From: Blastomussa wellsi
Lineage: Eukaryota > Cnidaria > Anthozoa > Scleractinia > Plerogyridae
DNA: 64,000 nucleotides
Direction of reading: 5' to 3'
Assembly: GCA_947652115.1 (NCBI GenBank)
Contig: OX393561.1
Location: 24,253,378 to 24,317,377, forward strand
Under the pieces are notes generated by a model. It was not told where the DNA came from. It was given only the letters and a program-made list of their open reading frames with translations, and did no database searches. Of this stretch, positions 53,212 to 61,549 are shown piece by piece; position 1 is the first letter of the stretch, and each line of letters begins with the position of its first letter. Position numbers and translations under genes: made by a program.

Positions 53212-54616
53212 TGATCATGATTGCATTGAGATAAAACTTTGTGAAGATGGTGCAAAAATGTCAAGAACTACAAATTTCATGATGGTCTCATTTGCTCTTC
53301 TGCAAGCAAAAGAAAGCATCATGTCTTCAAAAAGCAACAGAACAGTTGCAATTATCAATAGCCCAGAAAAATATGAAACGATGAAGACCTCTCTAAAACA
53401 CTTTTTCAAAGAAGTCAATGAACTAATAGAGAAAGGTCATATAACAGTTGATGGCAAGGATGTCAGCATAAAGTTCTTCTTGGGTGGGGACATGAAATTC
53501 CTACTTATGGTTATGGGCATGAACTCAGCAACTGCTGACTATGCTTGTCTTTAGTGCAAAGTCCACAAAGATAATAGATGGGATACTACTAAACTTTTTA
53601 ACTATTATAACCAAGAACCCCTACAGAGGACACTAGAGGAAATCAAGGAGCTCTGTAAATGCAAGGAAAACAATTGTGGGTGCATTAATGAGCCTCTCCT
53701 AAACATTCCATTGACAAATGTAATTGCAGATGAGCTTCATTTGCTATTACGAATTACTGACAAGCTTTTACAAAATGTAATTGATGAAGTTCTTGAAAGG
53801 GATGCAGTAGAGGATTTCAACAAAAAACGGGGAACACCAAAAGGAGTACATCTCACAAAACTGGTTAATTGCATCAATTCTCTTGGCATTTCCTTTTCTG
53901 TTTGGAATAAAAGAAATGCAGATGGCTCAGAGAGCCAAGTTAAGGAATTTACAAGTTTGCTTGGCTCTCAGAAAAAGAAATTGCTTAATGGACTGCCTTC
54001 TAAAATGAATGAATTCCTCTATCCAGAAACATGTGAAACCGTAAAGCAAATATGGACAGACTTTGAAGAATTATATAACATTATTACTGATTTAAACATA
54101 AGTGGTAATGACTCAGCAGCAATTTTCACCAAAGCGCAGTCATGGATAAACCTTTTTTGTTCACTCCGAGGAAAGAGATCAGGGTATGAGAGACCCCAAG
54201 TGACACCTTACATGAACATCATACCATATCACATTCCATTTTTCATCGAAAAGCATGGTTGCTTCAAGAAATTTTCTGGGCAAGGTGTCGAAAAAAATAA
54301 CGATGATACAAAAAGGATACTATTTCAAAAATCAAACAAATGGGAAGCTGCAAAGGACATTTTAAATACTGAAAGCAGACAGTGGGAGCTACTACATCAT
54401 GAAAGAGAGAAGGCAACTTACACAAAACAAGATGCTGAGTACTGGGAAGCTGGCATCAGCCAAAAGAGGAAAGAACGGAAGCTAATGTCAGCATCCAGTA
54501 GCAGCTTGGATGAGGAAATGTGCGAGGAAAGCCCCACTGAAGACAACAGCAAAATGACCCTTCAGCAGCTAAGGAAGAGAGAAAGAAAGAGGCTTGAAAG
54601 TGAAAAACCTACGTAA
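53212..54616 (+). pseudogene. transposase-like protein, C-terminal part
   Basis: Continues the gene interrupted by the [20 protein letters not shown], then a TAG at 53,552 immediately before a Cys, the [10 protein letters not shown] cluster, [57 protein letters not shown] and a basic end ([13 protein letters not shown]). 53,711-54,616 is open to its stop. The G-D-x-K ... D-E-L-H-L-L-L-R ... G-V-E-K-N-N-D motifs look catalytic (D, D, E), but I cannot name the superfamily. Known to me as a recurrent unnamed family in cnidarian genomes (recollection). Confidence 0.5.
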
Positions 54617-54639
54617 ATTAAAAAAGGAGCTTCTCACAG

Positions 54640-55464
54640 TTATTGAAAAATCCTAACTTTTTGGTTAAGTCTTATGAATTGCCCACAATTGTCACAACTA
54701 CACCAATTATTACATGATGATGGCACCTTAACAAATTTGATTGATATCTTCTCCATGTGTGCTCTTGACATCTCCACTATTTTGCCACCAGCTTTTTGAT
54801 AGCTTTTGGGTGACAATGTCAGGTATTTTCTTACTTTAAGAGGAAATCTAATCGTAACTCCATCTCCATGACTATCAAAAATATGACTCCAGTTATTTGG
54901 GAGTTTACATTTGTTAAAGTCAATCTCTTCTAATAGAGTCCAGCTTTTCTCTGCTGCTGCTCTTCCTTTTCCACGAAACAAATACTTGAAAACATCATGT
55001 CGAAACTCTAAGCACACTTTCTGTTCAGGACCTTTGTGTTTGAGTGCTTCCAACAGAGTAAGTCTCATCCTGTCGATGCAACTCTGTACAATGTGTCCTT
55101 CAGGTCTTGGAGAATCAAAGTTTCTGGAAAAATGACTAAACATCAATAGATTTTTAGCAAAAATGTAGAGCATGCAAGTGTAAATTACAGATTTAAATTA
55201 ACATGCATCCAGTAAATAACAAAAGCAAATGATTCATGTACAAGAGGCTTCACAAATTATTGATAATGCTATAAGTACTACATGTTCTTCTTTAGCACAG
55301 TTCTGTAACTAAGTTCAGGCATTTATGTAAGCTTATAATTAGAGCCATATTGAATTTTCATTAATCAAAGAATTACCTCAACAGAAGGGGGGAAACGTTT
55401 TCCTCTGGTTCCCAAGTATTTTCAAAGCTACTATAGCCCTTCCATTTCACGAGGAATTTTGTTC
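54640..55464 (-). CDS. chromodomain protein, last two exons
   Basis: Exon 55,464-55,374 encodes [20 protein letters not shown], a textbook chromodomain core with its Trp and Glu cage residues. It ends TTG AG|GTAATT (phase 2) and joins 55,127-54,640 (TTTTTCCAG|A AAC), which restores the frame. The second exon encodes about 160 residues ending at TAA, with [33 protein letters not shown] and CSCDNCGQF (C-x-C-x2-C). Upstream exons are not visible: right of 55,465 lies the decayed zinc-module array, which has probably replaced or displaced them. Chromodomains bind methylated histone tails; here they may belong to a retrotransposon-like or host gene. Confidence 0.55.
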
Positions 55465-55465
55465 C

Positions 55466-55923
55466 CTAACAAAATACCGCACATGTATAAAAACTGTTAT
55501 GTCAGATAAGAGCAAAACAGAATTTGGAACTTGGGAATTAATTCATTTATTCTTGGATCCTTGCCAAAGTTGTGATTTATTCCTCTCTCGTTACGCAGAA
55601 AAAAACAAATGAAACAGGAGAAATTGTAAATCAAGAAACATTGTATTGCGATTTAGATCAAATTCCTTTCATGAAAACGGATGAAAACAATGAACATTGG
55701 TTTCATCAAGAGTGTACGATGCATAATCTTGCTGACAACCATGGATATTGTTGCTTGTGTGCAACACATTTCGATCCGGAAACGGTATGTGATGACTTTC
55801 GTCACTTCTTCTTTTATCCCAGAGATGAAAAGTACGATGAAATCAAAAAGTTACCGTTTTGTGATGAAGACAAATTGGTTGTTCATTTTCTTGTTTGAAA
55901 CAAAATTCCTTTTCATCGCAGAT

Positions 55924-55954
<31 letters not shown>

Positions 55955-57160
55955 TTTGCCTTTATGTTACAAGTTTTCTTAAAGATATACAGCAGGTTGT
56001 TAGGCGAGGAGACCTCAGGGAACCACTAGGCTTTTAGGAGGCCACCTCGACATCACAATATACGACAAGATAAGGGCTGCGAAGGAGTGCGGCAGATACT
56101 AACTCAGAAATTATTTTAATAAAAACTCTAGCACTTTTTTCTTAAACGTAGGAAAGCTTGACAAATTGATAATAGAGGCAGGAAGACAGTTCCAGATCCT
56201 AGGTCCTTGGTAAAGAATTGTAAATTTCTTGATGTTCGTGCGACAGGAATGCACACGATAATTGCCAGATGTTCTTGTGTCATAATTATGGACTTGACTG
56301 TTTGTCGTAAACAGATTGAGAAAGAGTGGTGGCAGCAGATTATTGTGGAAGGGAAACATGAATTCAGCAATATCAAAGGTGTTGATTTGGAAGATGTCTA
56401 AAATTTTCAGTTTGGAAAAAAGAGGAGCAGTATGTGCTCGATATTCTGAATTTGTAACAACTCGCACTGCCCGCTTTTGTAGACAAAAATTCTATTTAAA
56501 TTAATAATCAGTCATTGGGATATTCTTCCAGTCGAAATACAACAAAAGATACAACGGAAAGTGGATCGATTGATGATTGAAACAAAACGAAAATTCAAAT
56601 ATTGGTTCAACTTGAAAGTTGTGTTGGATCAATGTTGTCATTGCGGATTCTTTGTAGACATGAGACATTGCATAGATGAAGAAGGAAATTTCAAGAGGAA
56701 CAGATTCGTATTTCGAAAACGTTACAACAACTTTGGTCATTATAAATATTTAAATCACATTTGGGACACTGGTCATTTACCTTCTCGCATGATTGAGCGG
56801 AGTGGGAAAAAAAATAGCATCGTGGAAACAATACATTCGTACCGTGACCGAGGAAGAATGCATAGCATTTTGCAACGAAGGATTATGGATACACCCAGAT
56901 TGCATTTTACCCTATCACATTTCTATTTGCAGGGAATGGGAATTAACCCATGGGATCAATTACCAGACGAACTGAAACAAATCATACAGCAACAAGCTGA
57001 TCAAATCATGATCAATATCATTCACCATTTGCCATATTGGCCTGCTTTGTTCGTTTTAACAGATGAGCCTATGGGATTTTCAACCGGAAGAGATAAAACT
57101 AAAGATTTTGTGGATCGCAGATAAAATGGAATGCAAATTGGAACATCACGGATTCAGGCA
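55466..57160 (+). pseudogene. second, decayed copy of the zinc-module array (Z1-Z4/5 part)
   Basis: 55,500-55,900 matches Z1 closely (AAAACAGAATTTGGAACTTGG shared with 27,876) but carries a frame break near 55,565. 56,515-56,935 is a fuller Z2 with its F-box-like start (SHWDILPVEIQQKIQRK), QCCHCGFFVDMRHCIDEEGN and a one-base break near 56,815. 56,940-57,124 begins as Z3 (NPWDQLPDELKQIIQQQADQ) and jumps into Z5-like sequence. A LINE fragment (55,920-56,505) is inserted at the acceptor of Z2. No TIR or polymerase of the parent element is visible here. Confidence 0.7.
55920..56505 (-). mobile_element. 5'-truncated LINE 3' end
   Basis: Minus frame 56,467-56,111 encodes an RT C-terminus (FMFPFHNNLLPP, VHNYDTRTSGNYRVHSCRTN, GPRIWNCLP) typical of CR1/L2-type elements, ending in an (AAAT)n tail at 55,920-55,960 on the plus strand as (TTTA)n. 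It is inserted in the decayed zinc-module array. Confidence 0.75.
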
Positions 57161-57563
57161 CTTTTATCCTTTTATTTCTTTTATTTTTTAATAATTATTT
57201 TAACAAATTGGACATGCCCACAGGTAGCTAGCTAATCTAGGTGGGTCATGTCTTAACTAAAAAGAAAAAGGTAAGTATAGAAGTTAACAGAAATCAGGAA
57301 ATTAACCAGAGAGAGTACGTATACAAGTTTATAGAAATCAAAAATCTGGAAGTTAACTAAAAAGAGTAGGTATAGAAACAAAAATACAACAATATTACAA
57401 TTAAGACTATACTTGTTATTCTGAAAATACATAAAAACCTTAAAAAAATTTGACCTTTTGAGTAACATTTCGTATGTTAAGATAGGAGTCTCCAGAAGAC
57501 AGAATATTGAAAAGTACTCTTTTAATTTTTCTTTTAAAGTCATGTTTAGAAAGATTCCTTAAA
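57161..57563 (-). mobile_element. LINE 3' end fragment
   Basis: The minus strand encodes RNLSKHDFKRKIKRVLFNIL, like the last residues of CR1/Rex-type RTs. A 300-bp AT-rich 3' UTR with ACATGACCCACCTAGATTAG and an (AATAAAAG)n-like tail at 57,165-57,190 follow. Confidence 0.55.
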
Positions 57564-57564
57564 G

Positions 57565-57757
57565 TGCACCTAACCCCCAAATATATTTGCAGCTCCAATA
57601 AATGTTTATGCTATGTGAAGAAAACTGGCGCAAAAATTTTTTGATTTGAATGATTCCTCTATTTTTTATGAGCAGTTAAAGTCGAGAATAGCGAAGCGCA
57701 CGAGTGACGTCATAAGAATTTAGACCCCCCACGAGACTCAGACAAACAAACCCGGGA
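57565..57757 (+). promoter_or_regulatory. upstream region of the YqaJ-type gene; possible transposon end
   Basis: AAAGTGCACCTAACCCCCAA looks like a transposon terminus to me, but no matching inverted end was found after 60,946. TGACGTCA (CRE-like, about 57,703) and ACGAGACTCAGAC precede the ATG. Confidence 0.3.
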
Positions 57758-60700
57758 ATGGCGGAAAATTTGAAGGTTTCTTCAAGGACTTCAAGCGTGC
57801 AAGCCACAATTCTGACAGAAAATGACGGTGTTCCGGGCTGTACTTTCGAGAGTGAACCTGAAAACTATACTGTAGAGCAATTAAGGCGTTGGTTAAAGTG
57901 TAGGGGCCTTAAACAGGCAGGGAAAAGGGAAGAATTGCTTACACGTGTGAAGGACTGTGTAAATGGCGGGAACCATTACATCCTCGATTCAAGTATAGAC
58001 AATGGGAAATGGCTTGAAGCTAAAATTTTGCGAGAAAGGAGTGCTGAAAGTCTTACATCTAGTACAAAGACTGCGACTGATGTTCCACTAATTCCGATGT
58101 CTGGTTGGAAGGCATTCCCATCGCAGGATTTACCATCGTTATTCAACTATGGCCATGTTTACCATTATGCTCTTGAATCTTTGCCGACTTTGCCAGGGGA
58201 GCAAAATTATCATGGGGAGGACACAGACGAACAAATTACTAGCGGTATTGGACACATGACAGACAAACCATTTTCTAATGGACGTAAATACGTAGACTCT
58301 GGATTCGTCCATGATTTGACAGATACTAAGACGGACGATTATTACTTCGTTAAAGCACATGTGTGGCCCTCTATGAGTACTGATTTTCCTCACAATGTTT
58401 TGGTTGTCCTATCAGTAAAAAGCGGAGCAGTAATACATGCTTCATGCGATCCCTGCAAAGCCTCAGAACTTGGACGCTGCAGCCACGTTGTAGCAGTTTT
58501 ACTTTCACTAGTCGATCATGTCAATAAGAACGGAACAGTAACAACAACACCTTGTACTAGCCAGGAATGCACGTGGAATAAAGGTAAAAAAAGAAAGAAA
58601 ACCCCACAAAGGCTGTCAGCGGCGAAGTATCCATCAAAGTTAAAAAAAAGAAAGACTGAAGTGATCGATTTCGATCCAAGGCCTACCAAATATCGAAAAG
58701 TCTCGATTAGCCATATCAACAACTTTGTTCGTAACCTGCAGGCAGTTTCTGCAGACCAGAAGAAAACTTCAATGTGGGAGACACAATTAACTATTACTTA
58801 TAACGATTTCAATCTTGAAGGCACATCTGTGTTAGAACAACAAGTTTCCAATTTGATGGCTAATCTTACTCCAGATTGTTTAAGCCAAATGGAAGGTACC
58901 ACGCCCCAAAATAAAAGTGAACAGTGGTATTCTGAACGATGGCCTAGAATCACAGCATCTACTTGCTTTGATGCATATAAAGCTGGAAAGAAAGTCAAGG
59001 AAGGATCAAACGATGCATCAGCTTCATCAAAGAAATACATTTCATCCAATATTTGGAACACTAACGGTGACAAACCGCAAAGTTATTGGATGAAATATGG
59101 TTTAGAGAGTGAGGCAGATGCCATATCCAAATATGAAACCCAAACAAAACAACATGTGAGTCCTTCTGGATTGTGGGTCAACCCCAAATTTCCCTTTCTT
59201 GCTTGTTCACCTGATGGTCTCTTGGGACAGGATGGACTTCTAGAGATCAAATCTTTGAAGCTATTCAAGGAACATAGCATAGCTGCTGTTTGTACTGATA
59301 AGGGAAGTCTGATTTCTAAAGATGTTATCAACAGACAGTGTTTTTCTATCAAAGATAACAAGTGCACCCTTAAAAAAAGCCATGCTTACTTTTATCAAAT
59401 TCAAATGCAGTTACTAGTAACAGAAAGAGCCTTCTGTGATTTTGTGCTGTATGCTAAGAATGGACCAGTGTCAATAGAAAGGATATACAGGGATGAAAAA
59501 TTTATCGCAGACATGTTAAGTGTCCTAACACCTTTTTGGAAAAGAGTTGTAGCACCTGAAATTTTTCAGATGAAGGTCCCCAGAGATCTCTTACCATTTG
59601 TGTTGCCAAGTGACTTTTTTAATGAATTGACACAACCAGCATTTGACATTCTGTCACCATTTGTCACCAATGTCTGCAAACCAGAATCCACATCAAACAG
59701 TGACCAACCCCCACCTACAACTAAGCCCACTGTATCACCCCCTATACCAACAGCTGCAACAAAGGCCAGTGTACCACTGATCACACCCAGCAGAGATCTG
59801 CCGTCAGATGTAACACAGCCCACCGCGTATTTGACTACACTTAACACAGGGATACCAGCAGCTTCAACAGGCCCTACTTTACCACCCAATGCCCCTGACA
59901 GCCAAGAACTACCAGCTGCAGCAAGCCCCACTAATCCACCAGGTACCCCCAACAGTGACCTGCCAAAAGGTGCAACTTGTACATTACAACACTCAAAAGA
60001 TGAACTTGACATTGCAAATTTCCTTGCCACATGTACTTCTGAATCAAGTATTCCTGCTTTCATTGGAATTCTACCTACTGATCTTGCAGTCATACCTTGG
60101 GGTGGTACAACAAGACATGGCATAGTGTTGGCTAACACCTGCCCAGTTGATAACTGGTTGATGATATTTCAGGCACTAGTAAAATCTGGCAGAATAAATC
60201 TTGATGATCTTGGTGGTGCAGGCAATGTGATCAAAACAGCACTCTCTTTGGTAGATCACCATGAATATGGAGATGCAAAACTTGAATGTGTGCCTACAGT
60301 ACCAGCAGTAAAGAAGGGAGTTATAGATCTTTATGGAAATGAAGCTGATTATTTGCTTAAAATCATTCAACCATTTTTGGCTACTGCTGTCACCAGTTGC
60401 TGTAGTTTACCTTCATGTCCCACAGTGCTTACCACTTATACATCATATGGTATCTCCCTTGGCACTTCTACGAAAGAAAACACTTTTAATACTTCCCTTC
60501 AAGATTGGCTCAATCCAAGGGTAAGTCAGTGCCAGAGAAGGTTTCCCAAAAAGCCTTCAAATGGTATACCATGTCATTCAGATACAACTCTCCGTGATGA
60601 TGGTACACAGTCTGTGTCTTGGCATTGTTCTGGGGTGAGGACAAGTTTTCCACGCTCATGTTTGTCTTTGAAAAACTTCTTTGTTTTTTCTGCTGACCTA

Positions 60701-60946
60701 CTAAGTAGAAAGAGAAACCTAGACATTAAGGATTTACCACAAACCATCACTTTTCAGGGAAAGGTACTGTACCTCCACAGTGCAACACTCTGGAATGGGC
60801 ATCATTATATTTGTGTTTTTAGCCATGGAAACACCTGGCTCATTTATGATGGCCTGCAAGAATCCAGACAGAGAAAAACTGGACTTGCACTATTTCACAC
60901 TCATCCAAGAGGATTTTCATTAAGTCATGTTCTCTACATAGTATAG
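57758..60946 (+). CDS. SAP-SWIM-YqaJ nuclease-peptidase fusion protein, 1,062 aa
   Basis: One uninterrupted frame. Residues ~37-67 form a SAP DNA-binding motif (VEQLRRWLKCRGL..GKREELL). ~225-250 form a SWIM zinc finger (C-D-P-C-K ... G-R-C-S-H-V-V-A). A basic stretch (KGKKRKK) follows. ~395-570 form a YqaJ/lambda-exonuclease-like domain: RWPRITAS, YGLESEADAISKYE, CSPDGLLGQDGLLEIKS (Asp ... Glu-x-Lys) and YQIQMQLL. ~640-745 is a Pro/Thr/Ser linker. The C-terminus has TCPVDNWL (Cys) and GHHYICVF...WLIYDGL (His), the layout of a USP/papain-like peptidase; this part is inference. It probably cuts DNA with metal ions in the nucleus. The SAP-SWIM-YqaJ set is known in cnidarian transposon-like genes; the added peptidase is unusual. 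Start: first ATG, preceded by a plausible promoter. Confidence 0.8.
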   Translation: MAENLKVSSRTSSVQATILTENDGVPGCTFESEPENYTVEQLRRWLKCRGLKQAGKREELLTRVKDCVNGGNHYILDSSIDNGKWLEAKILRERSAESLTSSTKTATDVPLIPMSGWKAFPSQDLPSLFNYGHVYHYALESLPTLPGEQNYHGEDTDEQITSGIGHMTDKPFSNGRKYVDSGFVHDLTDTKTDDYYFVKAHVWPSMSTDFPHNVLVVLSVKSGAVIHASCDPCKASELGRCSHVVAVLLSLVDHVNKNGTVTTTPCTSQECTWNKGKKRKKTPQRLSAAKYPSKLKKRKTEVIDFDPRPTKYRKVSISHINNFVRNLQAVSADQKKTSMWETQLTITYNDFNLEGTSVLEQQVSNLMANLTPDCLSQMEGTTPQNKSEQWYSERWPRITASTCFDAYKAGKKVKEGSNDASASSKKYISSNIWNTNGDKPQSYWMKYGLESEADAISKYETQTKQHVSPSGLWVNPKFPFLACSPDGLLGQDGLLEIKSLKLFKEHSIAAVCTDKGSLISKDVINRQCFSIKDNKCTLKKSHAYFYQIQMQLLVTERAFCDFVLYAKNGPVSIERIYRDEKFIADMLSVLTPFWKRVVAPEIFQMKVPRDLLPFVLPSDFFNELTQPAFDILSPFVTNVCKPESTSNSDQPPPTTKPTVSPPIPTAATKASVPLITPSRDLPSDVTQPTAYLTTLNTGIPAASTGPTLPPNAPDSQELPAAASPTNPPGTPNSDLPKGATCTLQHSKDELDIANFLATCTSESSIPAFIGILPTDLAVIPWGGTTRHGIVLANTCPVDNWLMIFQALVKSGRINLDDLGGAGNVIKTALSLVDHHEYGDAKLECVPTVPAVKKGVIDLYGNEADYLLKIIQPFLATAVTSCCSLPSCPTVLTTYTSYGISLGTSTKENTFNTSLQDWLNPRVSQCQRRFPKKPSNGIPCHSDTTLRDDGTQSVSWHCSGVRTSFPRSCLSLKNFFVFSADLLSRKRNLDIKDLPQTITFQGKVLYLHSATLWNGHHYICVFSHGNTWLIYDGLQESRQRKTGLALFHTHPRGFSLSHVLYIV

Positions 60947-61029
60947 TACTCAGTGAGATACAGTTTCCAATATTACTGATCTTTATACCAATATAACAGG
61001 TTCGCATTTTGTTAGGGCCACAGGACCCC

Positions 61030-61352
61030 TTGAGGGGGGGGGGGGGGGTACTCTGGATATTTTTGGGTAGGAATGTGCCACTGGGACTCTGATACCACTT
61101 ACCCTATACTAGACCATGTTCAGCTGCATTTTGCCACCCTTTTCTAGACTGGATGCCAGAGCTTCCTGCCCTATTCCAGAATTGCCATTCTCCGAGATCC
61201 TTTATTTCTCTTGTAGTCACTCATATAGTCTAGAAAAAAATTCTCTGATATCTATACCCTACCTTATCCTATACGAAACTGATCAAAAACCCTACACTTC
61301 ACAGAGGCACATTCCTATCAACTTTGGGAGTTACCCCCCCCCCCCCCCCCCG
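61030..61352. mobile_element. MITE bounded by G- and C-runs
   Basis: GGGGGGGGTACTC at the left and GGGAGTTACCCCCCC at the right form an inverted pair around 300 bp with CTATACTAGACC and TAGTCTAG blocks. No gene. The rest of 60,947-61,549 holds nothing recognisable. Confidence 0.5.
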
Positions 61353-61549
61353 GCCACAGTTTCCATGTTCTCATACATGCTCTAATGTGTTGTCTCAAAA
61401 AGTTATTCAGAACCCTGAATTGTGCAATACATACAGCCAACACTGAGCTGGCATGAGATCAGACCATGCCAATTGGTTACTTATAGATTGAGAATGAAGG
61501 TAATGGACTGTGTAGATAACTTACTACAAAATTGTTATTCTTATACTGA

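Noticed and set aside
56316..56504. Plus-strand ORFs in 56.1-56.5 kb
   Set aside because: They are shadows of the minus-strand LINE reverse-transcriptase tail.
59566..60138. 190-aa minus ORF
   Set aside because: Antisense of the Pro/Thr linker in the YqaJ-type gene; low complexity explains the open frame.
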